Source of the DNA: Proteus terrae | GTDB taxonomy: Bacteria; Pseudomonadota; Gammaproteobacteria; Enterobacterales; Enterobacteriaceae | Assembly (NCBI RefSeq): GCF_003144325.1 | Contig: NZ_PENS01000017.1 | Span: forward strand, 24,692 to 88,691 | Direction: 5' to 3' | DNA: 64,000 nucleotides | In this document: one piece after another, positions 31,015 to 38,686 of the stretch | Numbering within the stretch: position 1 is the first letter of the stretch | Layout: the number at the start of each line of letters is the position of its first letter | Notes under the pieces: generated by a model | Databases searched by the model: none | The model's input: the letters and a program-made list of their open reading frames with translations, nothing else | Told to the model about the DNA's origin: nothing | Program-made: the position numbers and the translations under genes

Positions 31015-31371
31015 TTATTGTGTCAAATTATAGCTTTCAGCAATCAAAGATTTTAATTCGCTATCATCAAATTCAGATGAGAAGCTAATAGAAACCCAAT
31101 GCTCTTTATTCATATGGTAAGCTGGGTATACTCCTTTTTTCAATCGTAATGATCCCGTTAGATTTGGCATAACTTTTAAATTTATAATATCGACTATATC
31201 GCTACTACCAATATCAGATAATTTACTTTCTAGAACATCCATTATAGCTGCGAACCACTTCGAATTACCATTATGCCTAAAAACTATATAATTTGGATAT
31301 TTAGTCCATAAACACTCCGGCTCTACATTATAGTTTTCTTTAATATAATTAATTAATTCTTTTCTATTCAT
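31015..31371 (-). CDS. MmcQ/YjbR family protein
   Basis: 118 residues of the YjbR fold (CyaY-like alpha/beta): MNRKELINYIKENYNVEPEC then WTKYPNYIVFRHNGNSKWFA, a NLKV strand and AYHMNKEHWVSISF near the C-terminus, the usual family pattern. Proposed DNA-binding fold, with no established function. gagg precedes the ATG. Confidence 0.82.
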   Translation of the reverse strand: MNRKELINYIKENYNVEPECLWTKYPNYIVFRHNGNSKWFAAIMDVLESKLSDIGSSDIVDIINLKVMPNLTGSLRLKKGVYPAYHMNKEHWVSISFSSEFDDSELKSLIAESYNLTQ

Positions 31372-31584
31372 TACAGCCTCATCTCATAAATTATCTGAAT
31401 ATAAATATAGCTCCATATACCTTAAGATTCTATTAATTTTTTGTTTTCTCTTTTTTATTTTTACTATTTTTTATAGAGTTATTATTCAATACCCTCAATT
31501 ACAATAAGAATACGTACCTTATTCTTACACAGGAAATTGAAAAAATTCTGATTAACATTGCCATATTTTATATTTCTGCATATA

Positions 31585-31609
31585 AAAAGGCCACTTAGGT
31601 GGCCCAAAA
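31585..31609 (-). terminator. Terminator after the small lipoprotein gene
   Basis: Arms GGCCAC / GTGGCC with a 4-base loop and A/T runs on both sides; 23 bases beyond the lipoprotein stop. Confidence 0.82.
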
Positions 31610-31631
31610 AGTAATCATTTATTTTAACAGA

Positions 31632-31811
31632 TTAAAACTTTCCTTTACTACGTTGCTGCTCAATATAAATATTCTGATTAGCCTTAATACTATTTAATGT
31701 GCTATCAGAATATGGATCTTCTTTATGACTTCTACTTTCTTGAGATTCTATTACTCCAGTTGATGAGCAAGCAGAAATAAAAAAAACACTCAAAAGCATA
31801 AGTAATCTCAT
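31632..31811 (-). CDS. Small lipoprotein, 59 residues
   Basis: Starts MRLLMLLSVFFISACSS: a short signal with lipobox ISAC (Cys15), then a hydrophilic tail with many Ser, Glu and Lys ending QQRSKGKF. A clear ggag lies 5 bases before the ATG and a terminator follows, so the gene is well supported although very short. After Cys comes Ser-Ser, predicting outer-membrane sorting. Function unknown; not obviously a phage lysis or bacteriocin release protein. Confidence 0.75.
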   Translation of the reverse strand: MRLLMLLSVFFISACSSTGVIESQESRSHKEDPYSDSTLNSIKANQNIYIEQQRSKGKF

Positions 31812-31959
31812 ATCTACTCCAAATAATATTTTAAATTAATAACATATATTTAGAGTAAAAATAAATAATTTAGTTCATAAAATTAATCATCTTCATTTTT
31901 ATACTTGTTCTCAATACGGTTGTATAATGAATAATATATCGATAACAACAGAAAAAACC

Positions 31960-32394
31960 CACAGATGCTTGACCTGCATTAAGAGAAGCATGGTTTGGAG
32001 ATAAAGGCAAAATACATCTTGATGGTTATGCAGAAATCACTTGGGTTGATGGATTTAATATTACTCTTAATGATAAACCTAGCGATAGTTGCTGTAACTT
32101 ATATTTTGTTAATGTGGAAGGCTATCGGCTATCCCCCATCAAATCTAGCTCAATTACATGAGTTTGATTTATTTGTTGCTAAATCAGCGAATGAAGCTAA
32201 AGAGAGAGAGCTATTGCAACATTTTTAGTAGATAGTCAGCAACAACACATAAAGACAATCTGAAAGATGTTGATGATTGCGTTTTATTGAGCAAAATCGG
32301 TGATTTTTACATTCATCTAATACCAAATAATTCAGATAAACATTTCAAACCTTTATGGCAAGGTTATCAACCTATTGGTATTGAAAAGATTTAA
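31960..32394 (+). pseudogene. DUF1543 family gene remnant
   Basis: Three reading frames carry consecutive pieces of a DUF1543 protein: ALREAWFGDKGKIHLDGYAE and FVNVEGYRLSP, then LAQLHEFDLFVAKSANEAKE, then AIATFLVDSQQQH, and finally DNLKDVDDCVLLSKIG and LWQGYQPIGIEKI with a stop at 32,394. At least three frame changes are needed and the N-terminus is missing, so this is a real relic. Intact homologues are about 170-residue proteins of unknown role. Confidence 0.75.
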
Positions 32395-32542
32395 TAATAA
32401 ATTTTACTGTGCTGTTATTTTTCAGCGTAGTAAATTATATTAGTTACGCAATCATCAATTTATTTTTAAATTTATATATCAGTTTAAGTCACATTGATAT
32501 CTCTATTTAAAATGACTCTATTAGATTTGCTTGTTATTTTTA

Positions 32543-32722
32543 TTATTTAAAATTCATTAATTTTTTAAAATAAAAACCTTTCTTTGTTTTTGGGAATTTA
32601 TTCCCAAAATATATTTTCCGCTCATAATCTCGACCAGCATAGTGATTATCACCATAAAATTGGCCATATAATGCAGTTTTAGGGCACACATCGTCAGAAA
32701 AAAATTTATGATTATTATCCAC
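32543..32722 (-). CDS. Small 59-residue protein (YjzC-like pattern)
   Basis: GTG start with aagga about 7-8 bases upstream. The product, VDNNHKFFSDDVCPKTALYG then QFYGDNHYAGRDYERKIYFG and NKFPKTKKGF, has the G-x-Y ... G-x-x-FP-x-T layout of small YjzC-type proteins, though the match is only to a pattern. Alone in an AT-rich region with no terminator recognised. Unknown function. Confidence 0.5.
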   Translation of the reverse strand: MDNNHKFFSDDVCPKTALYGQFYGDNHYAGRDYERKIYFGNKFPKTKKGFYFKKLMNFK

Positions 32723-32943
32723 TTCAATTTTCCTTATTTAAATTAAATTTTCAACCTCTTTAAATTAATTATAAATATTTTAAATTTATAATTTTCAGTA
32801 ATTATTTAACACCATACCACTCTTATAAAATAGATCCAGTATTGAGCGATTTTATTATTTAAAACGAATTAAAAACATAATTAGACAAAAGAAAAATTAA
32901 GTGTATGCTATATATACCAGACACTCAATTTATTAAAATCATC

Positions 32944-33879
32944 TTATTTATTATCAACACTCTTATTAGCTATTCCAAAAGGAATATGTACCGAAGGTAA
33001 TTCAGATGATGATTTTAAATGCAGCTTTTGGTCATCAAAGAATATATGTGGTTTTAAAATTCTCAGAACATTGGCTTTCTCTACTCCACCCATAAAAAAA
33101 GCTTCATTGACAGAAATTCCCCATGCTCTCATCGTGTTAATAACACGTTTATGAGATGGTGCATTGCGCGCAGTAACAATAGAGATCTTAAGTAATGGAA
33201 TATAAGTAGGATCTTGTTTTACTTTCTCTAATTCCAATTTTTGAATGTCAGAAATACGCAGTAAGAATTTTTTTAATGGCCCAGGGTTATGAGGTACATC
33301 AACCATTTTGGCTTCATGGTTATGAAATTGAGATAACTCGCCTGAAGTTTTATAAATAACCTCCGCTTCATCATCAGCAATCACACCATCAAAGTCGAAA
33401 GCAATTCTTAATTCATCAGCATCATCATCATTAACATGACCGGCTAATATCTGCCCTGCTGGATAATTTGCATTAATCGCTTGTAAAACATCATCATGAT
33501 CAGCAGATAAAAATAACTCAATATCAAATGCTGGGATATAAATATGAGGTGATTTTCCTTGAAGAAATACAGCTCGGGTGATCCCCAAGTTATAATGTTC
33601 AATAGAATTCATCACTCTTAATCCAGTGTCGGGATCATTTCTGGATAACAAAATAACTTCAACTAGAGGATCGTCAGGTCTAATATTATTTAGTTTCAAA
33701 AGGCGACTAATAAAAGGAAATGCAACGCCTTTATTCAAAGGCATATCCTGCATTTTATGTTGATACTTTCGATAGGCTTCCTCCCCTTGCGTGCGAAAAA
33801 TATTATCTGATTCTTGTAAATCAAATAATGCACTAGAAGAAAGCCCTATAACCAATCTCTTCGTCAAATCATACGCCAT
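32944..33879 (-). CDS. Cytosolic 5'-nucleotidase (NT5C1-like family)
   Basis: 311 residues of the bacterial family related to vertebrate cytosolic 5'-nucleotidase I, part of the HAD superfamily. Key parts: LVIGLSSSALFDLQESD near the N-terminus, a conserved EVILLSRNDPDTGLRVMNSI, the HAD motif DFDGVIADDEAE with its nucleophile and acid Asp pair, KISIVTARNAPSHKR, and FFDDQKLH. It would remove phosphate from nucleoside monophosphates. A single gene next to a Fur-box region read away from it. Confidence 0.85.
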   Translation of the reverse strand: MAYDLTKRLVIGLSSSALFDLQESDNIFRTQGEEAYRKYQHKMQDMPLNKGVAFPFISRLLKLNNIRPDDPLVEVILLSRNDPDTGLRVMNSIEHYNLGITRAVFLQGKSPHIYIPAFDIELFLSADHDDVLQAINANYPAGQILAGHVNDDDADELRIAFDFDGVIADDEAEVIYKTSGELSQFHNHEAKMVDVPHNPGPLKKFLLRISDIQKLELEKVKQDPTYIPLLKISIVTARNAPSHKRVINTMRAWGISVNEAFFMGGVEKANVLRILKPHIFFDDQKLHLKSSSELPSVHIPFGIANKSVDNK

Positions 33880-34030
33880 CGCAAAAATTTCCTATTAGTT
33901 CCTTTTATTATTCATAATATCACTCTTTCAAGAGACTGAAGATGAGAAACTTGTACACAAAAATGTAGACAAAATAATGCTATTTACCTACTCATGAGCA
34001 TTTATCATCAAATTATACATCACCAATAAA

Positions 34031-34045
34031 TGATATTAATTATCA
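34031..34045 (+). promoter_or_regulatory. Fur-box-like palindrome before a 53-residue ORF
   Basis: TGATATTAATTATCA within a perfect AAATGATA-TTAAT-TATCATTT palindrome; 13 of 14 defined positions match the 7-1-7 Fur consensus. It is 60 bases before the ATG at 34,105. Confidence 0.7.
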
Positions 34046-34104
34046 TTTGCATTTAGAGCATATCCTTATTATCGTTATAACTATCATCAATAAGGAGAAA
34101 ACTC

Positions 34105-34266
34105 ATGGTTAAGAAAACGATACATTTACGCTCTAAACACTTTAAAGATTTAGTCAATAAAATGAAAAAAATGAATGCCGTTAAAAATACAATAAGTCCG
34201 CAATCAGAAAATAGTGATCTTATTGTTATTAATAACAAAATTCCTACTTTGGTTTCTGTAAAGTAA
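34105..34266 (+). CDS. 53-residue basic protein under a Fur-box promoter
   Basis: ATG with a strong taaggaga 7 bases upstream. The product begins MVKKTIHLRSKHFKDLVNKM and ends DLIVINNKIPTLVSVK; it is Lys-rich, has no signal peptide or membrane segment, and has no clear family. Its size, end and iron-type control recall HemP/HmuP haem-uptake regulators, but the conserved HemP C-terminal LILTK is absent, so I do not assign it. It is 90 bases before the first RyhB-type sRNA, reading the same way. Confidence 0.6.
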   Translation: MVKKTIHLRSKHFKDLVNKMKKMNAVKNTISPQSENSDLIVINNKIPTLVSVK

Positions 34267-34319
34267 GAGAACTTATTGGCTTTTAGTGTGAATAAATAGT
34301 GACCACAATCTTCATAGGG

Positions 34320-34348
34320 TTGACATATCAAATGATAATGATTATCTT
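34320..34348 (+). promoter_or_regulatory. Promoter with Fur box of RyhB copy 1
   Basis: -35 TTGACA (34,320-34,325), 17-base spacer, -10 TATCTT (34,343-34,348). The Fur box TGATAATGATTATCT (34,333-34,347) fills the spacer and -10, matching 13 of 14 consensus positions. Confidence 0.85.
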
Positions 34349-34354
34349 TTAACT

Positions 34355-34453
34355 TGTGAATAATTGAGTATTTTACTTGGTTTTTCACAACGACATTGCT
34401 CACATTGCTTCTAGTATTTATTGACCAACTCTCCTAGCGTTGGTCTTTTTTTT
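34355..34453 (+). ncRNA. ryhB: RyhB-type iron-stress small RNA, copy 1
   Basis: About 99 bases from the predicted start to the terminator. It holds the conserved RyhB core CGACATTGCTCACATTGCTT (34,391-34,410), the part that pairs with mRNAs of iron-using proteins through Hfq. It ends in a hairpin GACCAAC / GTTGGTC (34,423-34,445) with eight T. RyhB is made when Fur loses iron and lowers non-essential iron proteins. A second copy lies at 38,575 with the same core, promoter and terminator design. Confidence 0.9.
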
Positions 34454-34655
34454 ATCTGCATAAAACCATACGCCACTTAACACTAAATGAAGGATAAGCT
34501 TTCATACAAAATACTATTATCTTATTGAAATTAAAATAGTTTATAGTGAAAATTAAGTAAGATAATAATATTGTATTTGGTTATCACTATCTAAAAATAA
34601 TTATGAAATAACCACTTTATAATATAAGCCATATCATCAATAGGGATTTTAAATT

Positions 34656-36085
34656 ATGGGTTTTATTTCCGCGTTCATTGGAAAAAATAAAGAGCTAACA
34701 CCAGAGAAACAATGGGAACAACTTAATAAAAAATATGCAGATAATCCTATTGAACGTATCCGTGAGAAATTAGCACTAGTTGTTAGTATTGATCATGAAC
34801 ATAAAGAGTTTGGTGCTGATAATCATAAATATCAGCTAAATTCTCCGTTATCAAAAGAGAAAGTTAATCAGCTACAAGCAAAAATAGGATGTGAATTTCC
34901 TGAAGATTATATCACCTTTGTAACTCAAATTGGTAATGGCGGTACAGGCTCTTATGGTAGCGCCGGTCCTTACTATGGCCTATATACTTTTGATGATGCA
35001 ATCAAATCAATAGGAATGGCATACTAAATTGTTCCTTATCTTGCTTACTTAGCCCTAAAATGGATATCAATGAATGGAAAGCATTATGTAATGTACCCGA
35101 AAACTGTAGTGATGAAGATTTTGATACTATTTTCAATAGAGTTCATCAAGGTACGCTTTATTTAGGTACTTGTGGTTGCGAATATGATCTTTTATTAGTA
35201 GTTAATGGAGATTATAAAGGTCATATTTTATATACATCCGATTGGGTTAATTCAGATACTCCTTACAGATTTTCCTATGAAACTTCATTTACACAATGGT
35301 ATGAACGTTGGTTAGATGAAGTAATTTTAGGCTATGATACAAGCTGGTTTGGTCATCGAATGGGAGGTAATGAAGAAACGTTACTTCAATTTGCCCAAAA
35401 TAATGAAGATATCACGAAAAAAATTAGTGCAATAAACTCACTAACTAAACTTCCTGAATTATCCAACAACAGTTTGGATTTTTTAGAGCAACAACTACAA
35501 ACTAAAGATATGGAGCTATATAAAGCTTCATTAAATGTTTTAGCTACCTATTTTAAAGAACAAGCACTGCCTTATATTCAGCAAGCTTTAGTTGCTCCAT
35601 TTAATGAAAAAACAGATATCGTTATTCCTATTATTTACTTTAAATATAAAGATCAATGTGCTCTTTTCAAAGAGAGGCTTCTCCCCATACTTAAAGTAAC
35701 TAATAACGAAGATACATTGCGTTTTATCGGTTACTCTTTGACCAAATTAAACGCTATTTTAGTTGAAGATTTTCAACCATTCTTTACTCACCCAAATGTA
35801 GAAATAATAAGAAGTGCAATTTATGCTGCTTCTCATGATGTTAATTTAAAAGATAAAGTATCAGCGTTTTATGAACTAATAATCTCTGAAAATGAAGAGA
35901 TCAGCTTAGGCGCAATCCAGGCATTATCTAGTTCAAATTATATCAATAATGAGCTATTGGATTATTTAAAAAAAGCTTGGAAAATGTATCCTGAAGAAAA
36001 AAGTCCTTATATTCGTAATAATATTTCTTCTTATATCGCAAAGATATACCCACCAAACAATATGATTGATGTAAAACAATGGTAG
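34656..36085 (+). pseudogene. SMI1/KNR4-domain protein with helical repeats, frameshifted
   Basis: The first part (34,656-35,027) is an SMI1/KNR4 domain: LSKEKVNQLQAKIGCEFPED then YITFVTQIGNGGTGSYGSAG and YYGLYTFDDA, stopping at MAY. The second part (35,060-36,085) continues the domain (GTLYLGTCGCEYDLLLVVNG, WYERWLDEVILGYDTSWFG) and then HEAT-like helices (about 200 residues). The upstream frame of the second part reads LNCSLSCLLSPKMDINEW without a stop, so one missing base near 35,025 joins them into a 475-residue protein. SMI1/KNR4 (SUKH) proteins often act as immunity proteins to toxins. Terminator at 36,128. Confidence 0.75.
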
Positions 36086-36127
36086 TTAATGGATAGACAC
36101 CCTATCATCTTCTTACATCTATTCTAA

Positions 36128-36164
36128 TCAGGCAATAATCAATCATTATCATTGTCTGATTTTT
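36128..36164 (+). terminator. Terminator after the SMI1/KNR4 gene
   Basis: Arms TCAGGCAAT / ATTGTCTGA (one G-T pair), 14-base loop, followed by five T. Confidence 0.7.
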
Positions 36165-36491
36165 ACCTAAGATAGTTATAAATACGTATTTTTGTTGTTC
36201 TAAAAATTAAGGAATTTATCAATACTCTTAGCTAAATGTATATAAATTTTATTGTTAAATTAACATGATTATTAGTTACACACTCCAACCCAATGTCCCT
36301 AATAAATTAAAAATCAATTAAAAACAATTAATTATATTATCAAAATATCAAGTAATTATGATTTTTTCAAAAAACACTTTTAATTTCACACTTATTTTTA
36401 TTATTTTTTTTAAAAGTTTGTTACAGATTGATATCTTTTTTTCCCTTACTATTGGTTTTAGTATTTCATCACTGATAGATATTTAATTTTC
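36165..36491 (+). other. Gene-free stretch with a possible small RNA
   Basis: No ORF seen. At 36,421-36,445 it carries the word TTACAGATTGATAT followed by a T run, also present before the gene at 37,979. A strong terminator lies only about 50-70 bases further on, so a short transcript is possible. Confidence 0.35.
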
Positions 36492-36516
36492 CCCCGCCTA
36501 GTGCGGGGATTTTTTT
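36492..36516 (+). terminator. Strong terminator with no gene directly before it
   Basis: Arms CCCCGC / GCGGGG, 5-base loop, then A and seven T. The nearest plus-strand gene already has its own terminator at 36,128-36,164, so this probably ends a separate short RNA. Confidence 0.75.
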
Positions 36517-36655
36517 ATCTGAAGAACTCACTTTAATTCTGGCAAATAAAATCACTATTTCTTTCAAATTAAACGTTCTCTTATTTTCTTTTTTCATAGC
36601 AAAGACAACTTTTGATCTTTTCAAAAAAATCAGAAAAAATACTAATGATATTAAA

Positions 36656-36677
36656 AAGGCCATTATTTTATGGCCTT
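36656..36677 (-). terminator. Terminator after the methyltransferase gene
   Basis: Arms AAGGCCAT / ATGGCCTT with a 6-base loop and T run on the minus strand, 24 bases beyond the stop. Confidence 0.8.
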
Positions 36678-36700
36678 ATTGTCAATATCCTGTTTGATTT

Positions 36701-37453
36701 CTATTTATAAGCTTCAAAAGTAATAATTTCTGTTTCGTTATTTGGTTCACGTAAATATTGATAATCCCCAGAAATTGTTATTTTGTCAAAACCAATAGAT
36801 TCAAGGAGTCGTTTAAATTCATACACACCAAACCATTTCAATTTAAACACTTCCCATTCACTTTCAATTATTTTCCCATTTCTCCATTTATCATAACGGT
36901 GATGAGATACTGTTAATTGATTAATATAATCTATTTCAGCATTTACTATCTGTAAGGTAATTAAATCCCCTTCCGGCGTTTCAAATTGTCGACTAGAACA
37001 CTGGCCTTGAGTAAAGGTATGCGCCAAACTAATGTCAATTAACAAACGTCCACCTGGATTTAATGCGTTATAGCATTGTTGAAGTGACTGTAGTGCTTTT
37101 GTTTCGCTATCTAACAATAAAAAAGTCCCAGTCGGAATAATTATTGCGTCAACAAGTGTCTCAACTTGGAAAGTCAACAAATTATCTTTAGTCACCTTAT
37201 CTTGAGAATATCCATTTCTTCTTAGATTTTCCATACAGAAATAAAGCATCTCATCTGAAAGATCAAACCCTTCTACATTAAATCCAGCCTTTAATAAAGG
37301 GATCAAAATACGCCCAGTTCCCACGGCGGGTTCTAAGATTTTACCATTAACGTCCTTAAGACGTTCTTGATAATATTCTACGTCACCAAAACTACACCCT
37401 ATAGGTTTATCTATTTGGTAAACTTGGGCTGATAGCGAATGATAACTCTGCAT
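36701..37453 (-). CDS. Class I SAM-dependent methyltransferase
   Basis: 250 residues with a Rossmann-type methyltransferase core: motif I ILEPAVGTGRILIPLLKAGF (about 39-58), the acidic strand-2 end VEGFDLSDEML, and LNPGGRLLIDISL. The C-terminal part has WFGVYEFKRLLESIGFDK, typical of small-molecule methyltransferases. The substrate is unknown. The start at ATG 37,453 gives the usual short N-terminus; the longer frame to 37,525 is hydrophobic and improbable. Confidence 0.82.
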   Translation of the reverse strand: MQSYHSLSAQVYQIDKPIGCSFGDVEYYQERLKDVNGKILEPAVGTGRILIPLLKAGFNVEGFDLSDEMLYFCMENLRRNGYSQDKVTKDNLLTFQVETLVDAIIIPTGTFLLLDSETKALQSLQQCYNALNPGGRLLIDISLAHTFTQGQCSSRQFETPEGDLITLQIVNAEIDYINQLTVSHHRYDKWRNGKIIESEWEVFKLKWFGVYEFKRLLESIGFDKITISGDYQYLREPNNETEIITFEAYK

Positions 37454-37525
37454 AAATAGTCTATTCTCTTTTTGTCGTTTATTTTTAATGATAATAAAGT
37501 GATAAATTAAGATATCAATACTCAA

Positions 37526-37851
37526 CTAGATAAAAACCATCAAATAAAGATATAATTTTTACTTTTATAGTCATCTCGTCGAAATACTTTGACAAATTTT
37601 TTGTCATCTTGAAATAGCTCAATTTATTAATTTTTTGTTTTAACAACAAAATGTATCATAAAAAAATTAAGTAATATAACTAATATTAAATAAAATTAAC
37701 TTGTTAATGAAAATAAAGCAAAGCTTACAAAATACATATCATTCAAATAGTTATGTAATCCACTTCTAATTTTACTTATTATTCCATTAGTGAAGTTTTC
37801 AAAAAATCATTCATAAATCTTTATCTAGCAGTCATTAACCATCAAGATTTT
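37526..37851. other. Gene-free AT-rich stretch
   Basis: About 325 bases between divergent genes; several short T/A runs but no ORF or RNA gene that can be supported. Confidence 0.4.
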
Positions 37852-37875
37852 TTACAGATTGATATATTTTTTTCC
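37852..37875 (+). promoter_or_regulatory. Shared motif upstream of the third pilin-like gene
   Basis: TTACAGATTGATAT followed by a T-rich tract and TTCC, almost identical to 36,421-36,445 and related to 17,860-17,873 on the other strand. A TAATAT -10-like word follows. It may be the target of a common regulator. Confidence 0.4.
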
Positions 37876-37978
37876 TCTAATATTCCTTCCATCAACTCGG
37901 TACGAATAGACATTTATTTATCGTACACAAAAAACAAATCAAAAGTTAACCAAATAAAGAATATTTGAGGAATATAGA

Positions 37979-38290
37979 ATGAAAAATAATTTTATTATCG
38001 GTATTTGCTTAACACTTTTATTATCAGCTCCAACTATGGCAAATAACAATAAAGTCATCGGCTCAGGAACAATCACATTTACAGGCTCTATTGTAGAGGG
38101 AAATTGTATGACGGACTCAGTAGGAAATACTTTTAAAGCAAATTGCTGGAATGGAACTGAAATGGAAGAAACTTTACATAAAATCGAACCCAATAAAATA
38201 TTTAATGCTCAATTAGGTGAAAATAAAGGTTCAGTAAGTATAAATTGGATCAAAGAAAATGTAGGTATAATGGATATCGTATATAATTAA
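37979..38290 (+). CDS. Small exported pilin-like protein (C-x12-C family), member 3
   Basis: 103 residues, equal in length to the gene at 17,482 and clearly its paralogue: signal peptide ending TMA, NKVIGSGTITFTGSIVEGNC, second Cys 12 residues on (ANCWNGTEMEE), ENKGSVSINWIKENVGIMD and a final VYN. The opening strand looks like a chaperone-usher pilin, but half the pilin domain is missing. tgagga precedes the ATG. It stands alone, 280 bases before RyhB copy 2. Unknown function; export is well supported by the signal peptide. Confidence 0.75.
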   Translation: MKNNFIIGICLTLLLSAPTMANNNKVIGSGTITFTGSIVEGNCMTDSVGNTFKANCWNGTEMEETLHKIEPNKIFNAQLGENKGSVSINWIKENVGIMDIVYN

Positions 38291-38539
38291 TATAGTAACT
38301 TTAAAACCCTATATTTTTTAATAAACATTAATCTCTATTAAATAGAAATAATATTTATTATTAAATAATGAGTATATATTTTCCAAGAATTAGAATTCAT
38401 TACTATATAAATGGTATTTTCTATTATGGTTATAATATATTAGGCAGATATAGTTTATTTCTATATCTGCTAACTCTGTTTTAACTCATTTATAAAAATT
38501 CTTATATTCCTATCTTCTAAATCCATACAAATCCTAGGG

Positions 38540-38568
38540 TTGACAATTCAAGTGATAATGATTATCTT
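38540..38568 (+). promoter_or_regulatory. Promoter with Fur box of RyhB copy 2
   Basis: -35 TTGACA (38,540-38,545), 17-base spacer, -10 TATCTT (38,563-38,568), with Fur box TGATAATGATTATCT at 38,553-38,567, the same 15-base box and layout as copy 1. Confidence 0.85.
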
Positions 38569-38574
38569 TTACCA

Positions 38575-38674
38575 TTGTGAATGGTTGAGTGTTTTACTTG
38601 GTTTTTCACAACGACATTGCTCACATTGCTTCCAGTATTTACTGTGACCAACACATAGTGTGTTGGTCTTTTTT
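38575..38674 (+). ncRNA. ryhB: RyhB-type iron-stress small RNA, copy 2
   Basis: About 100 bases. The core CGACATTGCTCACATTGCTT (38,612-38,631) is identical to copy 1 and to E. coli RyhB; the next bases CCAGTATT also equal E. coli RyhB, whereas copy 1 has a T. The terminator is a longer hairpin, GACCAACACA / TGTGTTGGTC (38,646-38,668), plus six T. It converges on lpxP, whose stop is 13 bases away. Confidence 0.92.
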
Positions 38675-38686
38675 ATATATTAATCA

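Noticed and set aside
34053..34403. 116-codon minus-strand ORF over the Fur-box ORF and RyhB copy 1
   Set aside because: It is the shadow of a well-supported plus-strand micro-gene and sRNA, and would have to cross the RyhB promoter.
34656..36085. A functional toxin-immunity module based on the SMI1/KNR4 gene
   Set aside because: No polymorphic toxin gene is adjacent and the gene is frameshifted, so a working system cannot be claimed.
36469..36663. 64-codon minus-strand ORF near the lone terminator
   Set aside because: It runs through the GC-rich terminator hairpin, has no ribosome site and looks like random AT-rich sequence.
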